From assembly GCF_947491795.1 (NCBI RefSeq), contig NZ_CANLKW010000001.1:558001-622000 (forward strand): DNA of 64,000 nucleotides. Direction: 5' to 3'. The position numbers were made by a program, and so were the translations under genes. Shown here one piece after another: positions 8,533 to 17,802 of this stretch. The DNA is from an uncultured Roseobacter sp. Lineage in GTDB: Bacteria > Pseudomonadota > Alphaproteobacteria > Rhodobacterales > Rhodobacteraceae. Every line of letters starts with the position of its first letter. Position 1 is the first letter of the stretch. The notes beneath the pieces were generated by a model that saw only the letters and a program-made list of their open reading frames with translations, was not told the origin of the DNA and did no database searches.

Positions 8533-10847
8533 TTCGGGTCCTCCCTGAGCGCTTCCGGGTTGCGCAACCAGATATCGCGCTGCGCAAAAGGTATCTCGAT
8601 GCCTTCTTTCGCGAACCGCTCGGCGATGGCGTGATTGATGTCGTTCTGTACGCTGAGCGTCCAGTTCACGTCGCGCAGGATCACCCTGATCTCAAAATCC
8701 AGCGAGTCTGCACCAAAGCCAAAGAAAACGATGTTGGGGGGCGGGTTGCGCAGCACCATGGGCTGCGCCTCTGCAATCTCGCGCAGAATGGCATCCACCC
8801 GTTTCGTATCCGTGCCATAGGCAACGCCAACGCGGACAATCAGACGGCCCACCGTATTGCCGCGGGTATAGTTTGTGACCGTGCCTGAAATCAGATCAGA
8901 GTTCGGCACGATTACATCCGTGCGGTCAAACGTCTCGATCCGCGTTGAGCGCACCGAGATATGCCTGACATAGCCCATCTGACCGCCAACCTCGATCCAG
9001 TCGCCCTCGGATATGGGCCGCTCCACCAGCAGGATAATGCCGGACACAAAATTCGACACGATCGTCTGCAGACCAAAACCGATGCCCACCGACAGTGCCC
9101 CGGCGACAATGGCAAAAGCCGACAGATCAATACCTGCGCCGGTGATCGCAATAAGGGCCGCAAGAAAGATACCCACATACCCCACGCCGGAGACGAGAGC
9201 ATTCTGCCCCCCGATATCAATCTTTGTTTTTGGCAGAACGTTCTGGCGCAGCGTGCTCTGGATCAGCCGTGTGATCGTGTAACCAATGGCAAAAATAATC
9301 GCAAAAGTCAGGAAATCACCGGGAGAGATGCGCGTTCCGCCAATATCGAAACCGCGCAGGAAAATTGTCCAGAGCTCTGTGAGGTCCGCGACACGGGCAC
9401 CCCAGGCCAGTGCCAGCATGGGCAGTGCGGCCAGTACAAGAACGAAACCTGCAAAAATGGCGGCGAGGCCTTCCCGGGCCTCGGTGCCCTGACCGGTGAC
9501 GAGGCCATACACATCCGCAAGGAAGCGCTGCAGGATCATGACCAGGCTCAGAACAACCAGACTGACGATGGTGGGATAGAGCAGCGCATTGCCCGCTTCG
9601 GCATAACCCGCAGCAGCCATCACAGGTGCCGTGACCGCAACGACCACCATGATTGTACCAGAAACGCGCAATACGCGCGCGATCCCTGCTCCTCTTGCAG
9701 GCTCCTCGCTCTCCGGGTCCGCTTCGACACGGTACCCACGCAGCATGAAGCCCAGCAAAAAGAGAACCATGCCCATCAGCAGAACGATCGGGAAAGCGAC
9801 GACCGAGAGCGAGGCAGGGGCTGCATTTTCGAGCCCCAGGATCAGATCAACCAGCCCGCGTGAGACGAACAGCAACGACAACAGCAGCATGTAGAACCGC
9901 GCACGGGCCCGGTTTTCATCCGACAGAGGGATCAATGCATCGTCTTCGTGCCGCGAAAAGAGCCGTTCGGCCACCCACCGGAACCCCAGCAGAATAGCGC
10001 CGAACACCGGAATAAGCTCAAGGATCTGGTCCATCCGGCTGCCTGCCATGCCGGTCAGACGGATCGCATGTGTCAGCAACAACAGACCCAGCAAGGGCAG
10101 AATGATCCGGAAAAGCGAAACCAGAAAGCTCCACACCCCGGTACCACGCCCGCCCCATTGCCGCAGCCAGCTCAGCGCCCTGCCCGCCCAGGGGCGTCCG
10201 CGGATGATCAGCGTGAGGGCGACAACCATCAAGAGCAGCACCAGAGGCAGTCTGTCGCGCATCTGCTGCTGTCGCACCGGGTCCCCGAGCGAGCGGATCT
10301 CGTCGCGGAAATCCGTCAGAACACGCCCCATGTCAGACAGCGCCTGAGGCCAGTGCAGCGGGTTCAGCGGCGATGGCCCCAGCGACAGAAGCCGTCTTGT
10401 CTGACGTTCGCGGATGATCGTGTCGATCTCACCGATCAGACCATTGGCCCGGCTGAATGCCTCGTCCGCCACGCGCACCGGTGCCGACAGCGTTTCCAGC
10501 TGTGCATTCAGCTCCGCTCGCCTTGACGCTATGTCTTCCGGCTCTTCGCCGCTCTCGGGTACCGGCCCCAGGGCTTCGATCTGCGCCTTCAGCGTTGCAA
10601 TACGCTCTGCATTGGCAGAGCGGCGGGTCGAAAATTCGGCCCGGAATTCCGCAATCCGCGCACGAAGCTCCTCGAATTCATCGTTGCTGTCGTTTGCGTT
10701 CGCCACCCTTTCCTCGGCCTGAGACGCAAAGTTGTCCCAGAAAGGATAGATCGGATTGTCTTCTGCGATGGTACCCTGCGCCGCAGCGGCACATGCCCAG
10801 AGCGCCAGACACAACGGCAGCAGTATGCGCAGCAGGATCGTCCTCAT
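8529..10847 (-). CDS. Large mechanosensitive ion channel (MscS family, DUF3772-type N-terminus)
   Basis: 772-residue membrane protein of the long MscS/MscK-like class. A signal peptide (ILLPLCLALWACAAAAQG) precedes a periplasmic coiled-coil domain (about residues 25-200) matching the DUF3772 arrangement. Roughly ten transmembrane segments follow. The pore helix and MscS beta domain are seen in GALSVGIGFGLQTIVSNFVSGIILLVERPISEGDWIEVG and FDRTDVIVPNSDLISGTVTNY, near residues 580-650. Members open under membrane tension to release solutes during osmotic downshock. It overlaps both cysK (upstream) and alaX (downstream) by 4 bases, so it belongs to the same transcript as trgAB-cysK. Confidence 0.92.
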   Translation of the reverse strand: MRTILLRILLPLCLALWACAAAAQGTIAEDNPIYPFWDNFASQAEERVANANDSNDEFEELRARIAEFRAEFSTRRSANAERIATLKAQIEALGPVPESGEEPEDIASRRAELNAQLETLSAPVRVADEAFSRANGLIGEIDTIIRERQTRRLLSLGPSPLNPLHWPQALSDMGRVLTDFRDEIRSLGDPVRQQQMRDRLPLVLLLMVVALTLIIRGRPWAGRALSWLRQWGGRGTGVWSFLVSLFRIILPLLGLLLLTHAIRLTGMAGSRMDQILELIPVFGAILLGFRWVAERLFSRHEDDALIPLSDENRARARFYMLLLSLLFVSRGLVDLILGLENAAPASLSVVAFPIVLLMGMVLFLLGFMLRGYRVEADPESEEPARGAGIARVLRVSGTIMVVVAVTAPVMAAAGYAEAGNALLYPTIVSLVVLSLVMILQRFLADVYGLVTGQGTEAREGLAAIFAGFVLVLAALPMLALAWGARVADLTELWTIFLRGFDIGGTRISPGDFLTFAIIFAIGYTITRLIQSTLRQNVLPKTKIDIGGQNALVSGVGYVGIFLAALIAITGAGIDLSAFAIVAGALSVGIGFGLQTIVSNFVSGIILLVERPISEGDWIEVGGQMGYVRHISVRSTRIETFDRTDVIVPNSDLISGTVTNYTRGNTVGRLIVRVGVAYGTDTKRVDAILREIAEAQPMVLRNPPPNIVFFGFGADSLDFEIRVILRDVNWTLSVQNDINHAIAERFAKEGIEIPFAQRDIWLRNPEALREDPK

Positions 10848-11872
10848 GCGTCTTCGAAAACCACAGGAATGTCCGCCGGGGCGCGGGCCAGCCAGTCAGG
10901 CACCGGCAGGTCTTTGCTGCGCAGAAACTCCGGGTTGAACAGCTTGGACTGATAGCGCGTGCCATAGTCGCACAGGATCGTCACAATCGTGTGGCCCGGG
11001 CCCAGCTCGCGGGCAAGGCGTATGGCACCGGCAATGTTGATACCAGAAGACCCGCCAAGGCAAAGGCCCTCTGTCTGCAACAGATCAAATACGATAGGGA
11101 GCGCCTCTGCGTCCGGGACTTTATAGACGACATCAGGCGTAAACCCTTCGAGGTTGGCAGTTATCCGACCCTGCCCGATCCCTTCGGTGATGGAGTTCCC
11201 TCCAGCTTCCTGGCCGGTGTAGAGCTTGAAAAGGCCGGAACCCTCGGGATCCGAAAGACCGACTTTGACACCGCGCGGCTGGAGCACTTCACCGACCCCT
11301 GCCAGCGTTCCGCCCGATCCCACCGCACAGATAAATCCATCTACCCTGCCCTCTGTCTGCTCCCAGATTTCCGGCCCGGTTGTTTCCACATGCGCACGCC
11401 GGTTGGCGACATTGTCGAACTGGTTGGCCCAGATGGCTCCGTTCGGATCAGACTGCGCCAGCCGTTCGGCCAGGCGACCCGAGTACTTAACGTAGTTGTT
11501 CGGGTTCGAATAGGGGACCGCGGGCACCTCGATCAGCTCTGCGCCCGCCAGACGCAGCATATCCTTTTTCTCCTGGCTCTGGGTTTCCGGGATGACAATA
11601 ACGGTCCGAAAGCCCATCGACGCGCCCACCAGCGCAAGACCGATCCCTGTGTTGCCGGCGGTGCCCTCAACAATCGTGCCACCCGGACGCAATGCACCTG
11701 TTTCGATGGCATCGCGGATGATGAACAGGGCCGCGCGGTCCTTGACGGACTGACCGGGGTTCATGAATTCGGCCTTGCCGAGGATTTCGCATCCCGTCGC
11801 GTCGCTGGCCTGTCTGAGACGGATCAATGGTGTGTTTCCGATGGCCTGTGCCAGATCGCTCATGACATGCAT
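10844..11872 (-). CDS. cysK: Cysteine synthase A (O-acetylserine sulfhydrylase)
   Basis: 342-residue PLP enzyme making cysteine from O-acetylserine and sulfide. Visible motifs are IGNTPLIRL at the N-terminus, the PLP lysine in NPGQSVKDRAAL, and the substrate loop EGTAGNTGIG. CAVGSGGTLAGVG (phosphate loop) and GSSGINIAGA complete the set. The ATG at 11872 has AGGGG 8 bases upstream; an internal ATG three codons later is possible. It follows trgB by 54 bases. In Rhodobacter sphaeroides a trgAB-cysK locus is known to contribute to tellurite resistance, and the same order is seen here. Confidence 0.95.
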   Translation of the reverse strand: MHVMSDLAQAIGNTPLIRLRQASDATGCEILGKAEFMNPGQSVKDRAALFIIRDAIETGALRPGGTIVEGTAGNTGIGLALVGASMGFRTVIVIPETQSQEKKDMLRLAGAELIEVPAVPYSNPNNYVKYSGRLAERLAQSDPNGAIWANQFDNVANRRAHVETTGPEIWEQTEGRVDGFICAVGSGGTLAGVGEVLQPRGVKVGLSDPEGSGLFKLYTGQEAGGNSITEGIGQGRITANLEGFTPDVVYKVPDAEALPIVFDLLQTEGLCLGGSSGINIAGAIRLARELGPGHTIVTILCDYGTRYQSKLFNPEFLRSKDLPVPDWLARAPADIPVVFEDA

Positions 11873-11926
11873 GGATGTGCCCCTTTTGTCTTGCTGTCTG
11901 ATACCTAGCCTTGCGGACCGGCGACC

Positions 11927-13036
11927 TCAAGCCATTGCACGCAGCCTTGATCGGTGACGGGCCAGCCAATAGGCCGACGTGATCAGCGGGGCATTCGCCA
12001 GTTCCATACGGTCACACATCGCCATCAGCTCCTCAAAGCTGAGGATATGCGAACGGATGTCCTCCTGCTCGCTGATCAGCCCGCCGGTGCCTGATGCTGT
12101 ATCCGGCAGGTCCGCAAAACCGACATAGATGTAGTAAAACTCAGATGAGTTGCCGGGCGAACAATATGCCTCGGCCACAGAAAACATATCGCCGATCTGC
12201 AGCGATGCTTCTTCGAAGGCTTCGCGCCGCGCCGCGTCCTGAGGGGCCTCGCCGGGATCAAGACGACCTGCTACTGGCTCGAGCTGCCACAAAACCCGGT
12301 CGCCGCGCGCCAGCGGGCCCATACGCATCTGCTCCACCAGCAGTACCCGGTCGCGTACCGGATCATAGGGCAGAACCAGGGTCGCATCAGGTGCGCGGAA
12401 AACAGCACGCATCACTTCCGGCGTTGTGCCGCCATCAAACCTTTCATGCGTCAGATCATATTCATCCAACGCGAAATAATTTGCATAGGGGCGCCGTGTG
12501 CGGGCCACAGTGACCTGACCATCCAGCGTGCGGGCACCATGGATACTCTTTTCAGCATTCATGGACGCCCAAGCGCGTGCACGGATCATCGGGAACATCA
12601 GACCCACTTCCCCTGGGCTTTTGGTGCCCTGATACGTCATGACCTCAAGCGCGGCCAGAATGCTCAGCCTGCCGTGATCCCGGCTCCAGTCCGTGAGCGA
12701 CCAGGGACCGTCCGGCGTCCAGAGGTCAGGCTGTGGAAAGTAAACCTGAGCCTGGCGGCCATCATCCAGTGCTTTGCTGTGCAGCGAATAGCCGAAAGCA
12801 CTCTCATAGTAGTCAAGGCGGGATACGTCTTCCGCCCGCAGCCCCGCGACCAGAAGACCTTCCGCAAACGCTTCCTCATTGGCCAGAATGGTCGGGAAGG
12901 GTCCCTCGGCCACCGAACAGACTTCATACCCCGGCAGTTGCGCCGGGGTCAGTGTCACGTGCGAAGAATTACCGATAACGGCATCAAGCAGCGCCGGATC
13001 GCGCAGTGTGCCAAAGAAAAAGAAAAGCTGCCCCAT
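11927..13036 (-). CDS. trgB: TrgB-like Nudix hydrolase with N-terminal gamma-glutamylcyclotransferase-like domain
   Basis: 369-residue two-domain protein. Residues 1-150 look like a GGCT/AIG2-like fold (LFFFFGTLRDPALLDAVIG..., with LDYYESAFGY). Residues 190-369 form an ADP-ribose-pyrophosphatase-type Nudix domain. The Nudix box is GRLDPGEAPQDAARREAFEE followed by AS, so the usual Gly of EExG is Ser; the metal-binding glutamates REAFEE are kept. It sits between trgA (12 bases upstream) and cysK, as in the tellurite-resistance locus trgAB-cysK of Rhodobacter sphaeroides. The substrate (ADP-ribose or another nucleoside diphosphate) and the role of the GGCT domain are unknown. Confidence 0.85.
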   Translation of the reverse strand: MGQLFFFFGTLRDPALLDAVIGNSSHVTLTPAQLPGYEVCSVAEGPFPTILANEEAFAEGLLVAGLRAEDVSRLDYYESAFGYSLHSKALDDGRQAQVYFPQPDLWTPDGPWSLTDWSRDHGRLSILAALEVMTYQGTKSPGEVGLMFPMIRARAWASMNAEKSIHGARTLDGQVTVARTRRPYANYFALDEYDLTHERFDGGTTPEVMRAVFRAPDATLVLPYDPVRDRVLLVEQMRMGPLARGDRVLWQLEPVAGRLDPGEAPQDAARREAFEEASLQIGDMFSVAEAYCSPGNSSEFYYIYVGFADLPDTASGTGGLISEQEDIRSHILSFEELMAMCDRMELANAPLITSAYWLARHRSRLRAMA

Positions 13037-13048
13037 AACGGGGGCATA

Positions 13049-13489
13049 TCAGCGCCAGGTGCGCCAGGCAAACTCTGTTGCCAGACCGGCAATAACACCA
13101 CCACCGACCAGCGTGAATATCACAAGCGGGTCGATCAGCATCAGCGCATATTCAGCCATAAACTGGAAAATCGCGGCCAGCGCAACAAAAGCACCATTGT
13201 ACCAGTTGTCCATGGCCCGGTCGAACATCTGATAGCACGAGTGGATGAAAAGACCCCACAGCACGAGCATAAAAGCGCCGCTGAAACCGTTGTTGATTGC
13301 CGCTGTGATCCCACGTCCGGCGCGCTTGCCCATCACCACCCATCCGGTCATCACGCCAATTACCGCGTTGTACCATGCAAAATTGCCAAAAGCCGTGCTC
13401 TCCGGAAACAGAGGCATGACCTGAAAGGACACGATCAGACCCAGAATACCGATCAGTATGCCGGCTATCAGTTTTGCTGCGTCTGGCAT
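13049..13489 (-). CDS. trgA: TrgA family membrane protein (tellurite resistance locus)
   Basis: 146-residue protein with about four hydrophobic segments (AKLIAGILIGILGLIVSF, AWYNAVIGVMTGWVVMG, FSGAFMLVLWGLFIHS, LVIFTLVGGGVIAGLA). The frame is open 21 codons further upstream, but ATG 13489 has AGGAG about 7 bases before it and begins the family-like sequence MPDAAKLIAG. It is the first gene of the trgA-trgB-cysK-channel-alaX run. TrgA was named from tellurite-resistance work in Rhodobacter sphaeroides; its biochemical activity is not known. Confidence 0.83.
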   Translation of the reverse strand: MPDAAKLIAGILIGILGLIVSFQVMPLFPESTAFGNFAWYNAVIGVMTGWVVMGKRAGRGITAAINNGFSGAFMLVLWGLFIHSCYQMFDRAMDNWYNGAFVALAAIFQFMAEYALMLIDPLVIFTLVGGGVIAGLATEFAWRTWR

Positions 13490-13611
13490 GACCACTCCTC
13501 TGAAAATCTGCCTGATCCTGGCCGGTGACGCAGGTGTGGCGTCACGGTCCAAACAGCGTTAGCGCAAAGAACTGGCCCAAAAAGGGTCAGTTTGAGGCTT
13601 TTTCAGGGAGA

Positions 13612-14823
13612 TTATCCGGCAGGACGCCGCACCGTGATCTGCGTCACGTCGCAATTGGAGCTTTCAAAGGTCGATGCGCAGGAAGTCAGATAGAAATTCC
13701 ACATGCGCCGGAACCGGTCATCAAAGCCCATGGCGCTGACCTGATCCCATTTTTCATTGAATGTTTCGTGCCAGCGTCGCAGCGTGATCGCATAGCTGTG
13801 ACCGAATTCCACCGATCGCTCAATGCCCAGACCAGCGCGGTGGATCTGGTGTTTCAGCGCCCCGGGGCTGGGCAGCATACCGCCGGGAAAGATGTATTTC
13901 TGGATAAAATCCACACCGCGTTTATAGACCTGCCAGCGGCGATCAGCGACGGTGATAATCTGCAGCGTCGCGGTCTTGCCAGGCTTCAGGCGCTCACGCA
14001 CAGTCTCGAAATAGGCAGGCCAGTATTTTTCGCCCACGGCCTCAAACATCTCGATGGAGGCAATACCGTCATAGGTGCCCATTTCATCGCGATAGTCCTG
14101 GAGCTTGAAGTCTACGACGTCGGAAAGCCCCGCTTTTTCAATTCGTTCCCGGGCGTATTTAAACTGTTCCTCGCTGATGGTAAGACCCGTCACACGCAAT
14201 CCGCGTTCACGCGCGGCATATTCGGCAAAGCCTCCCCATCCGCATCCGATTTCCAGAATGTGGTCTCCGGGCTCAACACCCATCTGGTCAACCAGGGATT
14301 TGTATTTGGCGATCTGAGCCTTTTCCGTGCTTTCCTGACCGGTTTCAAAAAGCGCCGAGGAATAGGTCATCGTGTCGTCCAGCCACAGGCCGTAAAAGTC
14401 GTTGCCAAGGTCATAGTGGTAACTGATGTTGCGACGCGCCTGATCCTTGTGATTGCGCTGCAGCCAGAAACGGAATTTTTCATAATTCCGCACCAGCGCC
14501 ATGCCGGGAAAACCGTCATAGATGTCTTCGTTGTCGGCATGAACCAGATCCATAAAAGCCTGCAGATCCGGCGTGGACCACCAGTTATCCAGATAGGCGT
14601 CGCAAAAGCCCAGATCCCCTTCGCGGATCAGGCGCGCGAAAAGATCGTCATTATGGATCTCCATTTCGGCGACAGGCCCGGGCTTTTTACCCTCGGCCCG
14701 GAAACGGCGGCCATCGGGCAGCACAAAATCGATACGGCCGTTATTCATCTGCTGAGACAGCGCAAAAACGCGGGCAAAATACCGTGGCAGACCGGACTGG
14801 CCGTCAGTGTTGGTGAGGATCAT
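13612..14823 (-). CDS. cfa: Cyclopropane-fatty-acyl-phospholipid synthase family methyltransferase
   Basis: 403-residue SAM-dependent enzyme of the CFA synthase family, which methylenates cis double bonds of membrane phospholipid acyl chains. The SAM site is clear (GDHILEIGCGWGGFAEYAARERG), preceded by ISYHYDLGNDFYGLWLDDTMTYSSA and followed by GLTISEEQFKYARERI. GIASIEMFEAVGEKYW and KYIFPGGMLPS are further family blocks. The length is typical. It lies 65 bases downstream of the photolyase on the same strand. Paralogues acting on other lipids exist, so the exact product is inferred. Confidence 0.9.
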   Translation of the reverse strand: MILTNTDGQSGLPRYFARVFALSQQMNNGRIDFVLPDGRRFRAEGKKPGPVAEMEIHNDDLFARLIREGDLGFCDAYLDNWWSTPDLQAFMDLVHADNEDIYDGFPGMALVRNYEKFRFWLQRNHKDQARRNISYHYDLGNDFYGLWLDDTMTYSSALFETGQESTEKAQIAKYKSLVDQMGVEPGDHILEIGCGWGGFAEYAARERGLRVTGLTISEEQFKYARERIEKAGLSDVVDFKLQDYRDEMGTYDGIASIEMFEAVGEKYWPAYFETVRERLKPGKTATLQIITVADRRWQVYKRGVDFIQKYIFPGGMLPSPGALKHQIHRAGLGIERSVEFGHSYAITLRRWHETFNEKWDQVSAMGFDDRFRRMWNFYLTSCASTFESSNCDVTQITVRRPAG

Positions 14824-14888
14824 AAATTCGTATTCCGTTCTTGCATTCTGGCGCTCTGCAAAGCCACGTTAACCTGTTGCACAGAGTT

Positions 14889-16307
14889 TCAGAAGCCCCT
14901 GTTTTCATAAGCAGAAAGCGCAATTTTGCGGCCCTCGTCCGCGGGTACAACCGGCGCGGGATATTCGTCATCCGGCGACAGCCCCCATGCGCGCGGCACG
15001 GCCTCAAAATAGGACGCTGCGGTCTCGGACGGTGATTTGTAGCCCTCGGCCAGCCAGCGACGCACGTAGGCGCGGTCTTTGTCGAATTTGTCCAGCTGGG
15101 TCACCGGATTGAACACACGGAAATAGGGTGTCGCATCGGGGCCCGACCCGGCAGACCACTGCCACCCCATTGCATTGCTGGCCGGGTCCCAGTCGATCAG
15201 GCAGTCCTCAAACCATTTCTGCCCGATCTGCCAGTGTGTCATCAGATGCTTGGTCAGGTAGCTGGCCACAATCATCCGGCCCCGGTTGTGCATCCGCCCC
15301 GTGACATACATTTCCCGCAGTGCGGCATCCACAAACCGGATACCCGTGCGTCCCTGCCTCCAGGCAACTACTTTTTTGTGCTGCGCGTCGGTGTTCCAGG
15401 GAAAGGCGTCCCAGTCTTCTTTCCAGTTTGCATCCAGAATGCGGGGCGTGTGATGCATGAGATGATAAGCAAACTCGCGCCACACGAGTTCCTTGAGGAA
15501 AGTCTCCGCACCCTTTTTCCCTTCTTCCAGTGCCCGCCGGCCAGCATGCCAGCACTGATGCGGACTGATTTCCCCAAGTGCCAGGTTTTCAGACAAGCAG
15601 GAGGTTCCGTCGACACCGGGCAGATCACGTGTGGTGTCGTAGCCGTCGACAATCCCGGAGATAAACCCGCCCAGCCGGGCCTGCGCCGCCTGCTCGCCCA
15701 GACGCACCCAGGGCAGGACGATCCCGGCACCACGGTTCATCGCGGCACCCATCTGCCAGCTTTCAAGCTCATCAGATACAGGCCAGCCGTCAGGAGCTGT
15801 CAACACTCCTGGCGCACTGAGAGGGGCATCGACTTCCCTGTTCTTCACCGAATTCCAGAATGGTGTGTAAACCTTGTAGTATCCGCCCGTTTTCGTCTCG
15901 ACGGTCCAGGGCTCAAACATCAGATGGCCGCCAAAAGAACGCGCGTCTGTACCCGCCTCTTTCAGGGCGCTCTTGATCCGGGCATCCCGTGTCACAGCCG
16001 CCGGATCATAGAGCCGCGACCACCACACAGCACCTGCGCCGGTCTCGCGGATCAGGTCCTGCAGAACATCCAACGCATTTCCCTGTCGCAGGACCAGCCG
16101 GCTGTTCTTTTCAGCAAGCCGCGCGGCAAAATGCTCCAGTCCGAGACCCAGCCGCCATTTTGGTGCAGCACCAAGCGCCTGCACCTGATCATCATGTATA
16201 AATACCGGGAGTACCGGTCTGCCGGATTTGGCCGCTGCCGAAAGTGCCGGATGATCGGTCAGCCTGAGGTCACGCCGGAACCAGACGATAATCGGTGAAC
16301 TGCTCAA
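14889..16307 (-). CDS. phrB: Deoxyribodipyrimidine photolyase
   Basis: 472-residue FAD blue-light repair enzyme splitting cyclobutane pyrimidine dimers. An N-terminal Rossmann antenna domain is seen (IIVWFRRDLRLTDHPALSAA). The C-terminal FAD-binding domain has TSCLSENLALGEISPHQ, WREFAYHLMHH, GRTGIRFVDAALREMYVTG and MHNRGRMIVASYLTKHL. DWDPASNAMGWQWSAGSGPDATPYFRVFNP is diagnostic for the class I photolyase/cryptochrome family. No in-frame ATG lies at the N-terminus and a stop sits just upstream, so a TTG start is used. I prefer TTG 16307, which has AAAGGG 6 bases before it, over TTG 16325. Confidence 0.92.
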   Translation of the reverse strand: MSSSPIIVWFRRDLRLTDHPALSAAAKSGRPVLPVFIHDDQVQALGAAPKWRLGLGLEHFAARLAEKNSRLVLRQGNALDVLQDLIRETGAGAVWWSRLYDPAAVTRDARIKSALKEAGTDARSFGGHLMFEPWTVETKTGGYYKVYTPFWNSVKNREVDAPLSAPGVLTAPDGWPVSDELESWQMGAAMNRGAGIVLPWVRLGEQAAQARLGGFISGIVDGYDTTRDLPGVDGTSCLSENLALGEISPHQCWHAGRRALEEGKKGAETFLKELVWREFAYHLMHHTPRILDANWKEDWDAFPWNTDAQHKKVVAWRQGRTGIRFVDAALREMYVTGRMHNRGRMIVASYLTKHLMTHWQIGQKWFEDCLIDWDPASNAMGWQWSAGSGPDATPYFRVFNPVTQLDKFDKDRAYVRRWLAEGYKSPSETAASYFEAVPRAWGLSPDDEYPAPVVPADEGRKIALSAYENRGF

Positions 16308-16375
16308 ACTACGACCCTTTCCCAAGCCTTAACAGGGATACGTTCATACGTAGCCTGCGGATCAGGAAAATCTGT

Positions 16376-17599
16376 TCACAGAACCTCATCCAGAGCATTA
16401 ATCAGCTGATCAATCTCTGCGGCGCTGGTATAATGCGTGAAACTGAGGCGCAACACGCCCAGCTCCGCATCCACGCCCATCGCATCCAGCGCGCGTCCGG
16501 CATAGAAATCACCTCCGCCCGCCATGACCCCATGCTCTGCCAGTTCACCGGCAACTGCCTCGCCATCGCGGTTGAGCGCCAGGGCCACAGTGGGCGCGCG
16601 TACCGCTGCCTTATCCGGGCCGATCAGGCGTACCGAGTTGCGCGTTTTGACAGCATCCAGCAGCGGCTGAAGCAAGGTTACTTCGTGGCCGCGCATCAGG
16701 TCATGCACCGCCCTTCCCCGGGCGACCGGTGTTGCCTCATCAGAAAAATGGTGCGCGTAAAGCATGTCAATATAGTCTGCCATCCCCGCGCAGGCAGCGA
16801 CCTGGGCGTGATCCGGGCCAGCAGGCGTAAAACGCTTGTAAAGGCTGTCGCCATTGAAATGATGCCCCTGGTTGGGCAGCAGTTCCGCCAGCGTGCGGCG
16901 AATGACCATAAGCCCCTGATGCGGCCCATAAGTTTTATAGGCCGAAAACAGATAGATATCCGGTCCAAGTGCGCCTACGTCCGGAAAACCGTGCGGCGCA
17001 TAGGACACCCCGTCAACACAGGTAAAAGCGCCCGCCGCATGGGCCACGGCCGTGATCTCGGTAACAGGGTTAATCTCTCCGACCACGTTCGAGCAGTGGG
17101 GAAAACAGACCAGCCGCACGCTTTCGTCCAGCAAGCCCTCCAGATCGTCAGGGTCCAGATGACCAGTCTCCGGATTGACCTGCCACTCGCGTATGACGAT
17201 GCCCCGCTCTGCCAGCCGCCGCCAAGGTCCGCTGTTTGCCTCGTGGTCCTGATTGGTGACCACGATCGCCTCACCCGGCTGCATCATCCCGGCAAAGGCC
17301 TGCGCAAGCACATAGGTGTTCTGTGTCGTCGAAGGGCCAAAGCTCAGCTCGTCAGATGCAACACCCAGCACCGCAGACATACGTTCCCGTGCCTCGTCCA
17401 TCTCTGCACCGCCCAGACGACTGGCTTCATAGGGCGCATAGGGCTGTACTTTACGCGCCGTGTAAAACCGCAGGAGCCGGTCTATGACGGGCTTGCAGGT
17501 ATATGAGCCGCCGGCATTCTCAAAAAACGCCTGACCTGCCAGAGCAGGTTCCGCGAAAGCGGGAAACTGAGCCCGCACAAATTCTGTATCTAGTTTCAT
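16376..17599 (-). CDS. Cysteine desulfurase-like aminotransferase class V protein
   Basis: 407-residue PLP protein of the NifS/SufS-related subgroup annotated as cysteine desulfurase-like (TIGR01976 type). Seen are FENAGGSYTCKPVIDRLL near the N-terminus, FGPSTTQNTYVLAQAF, FPHCSNVVGEINPV, and the PLP lysine in YLFSAYKTYGPHQGLMV. The ATG at 17599 is chosen over a TTG 12 codons upstream, because the sequence from MKLDTEFVRAQFPAF is family-like. No sulfur-assembly scaffold is adjacent, and the catalytic cysteine loop of true desulfurases is not evident, so activity on cysteine is uncertain. Confidence 0.85.
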   Translation of the reverse strand: MKLDTEFVRAQFPAFAEPALAGQAFFENAGGSYTCKPVIDRLLRFYTARKVQPYAPYEASRLGGAEMDEARERMSAVLGVASDELSFGPSTTQNTYVLAQAFAGMMQPGEAIVVTNQDHEANSGPWRRLAERGIVIREWQVNPETGHLDPDDLEGLLDESVRLVCFPHCSNVVGEINPVTEITAVAHAAGAFTCVDGVSYAPHGFPDVGALGPDIYLFSAYKTYGPHQGLMVIRRTLAELLPNQGHHFNGDSLYKRFTPAGPDHAQVAACAGMADYIDMLYAHHFSDEATPVARGRAVHDLMRGHEVTLLQPLLDAVKTRNSVRLIGPDKAAVRAPTVALALNRDGEAVAGELAEHGVMAGGGDFYAGRALDAMGVDAELGVLRLSFTHYTSAAEIDQLINALDEVL

Positions 17600-17802
17600 A
17601 AGCCGCACCGTTGTCCGCCGGACGTCCGGCGTCAAGGGCTCTGATTATCACAGCCCTTGTCTGCGGTCTGATCCCCGGGCGCGGCCTGCCCCAACCGGCG
17701 AAGCAGCAGGATGCAATGGCCACCTAAGCCCTGCCATTTCAGGCGATATCGCACCCTCTTAAGCCCCAGGAGGTCAAACCACAGGATCGGACTGCTCAGC
17801 GA

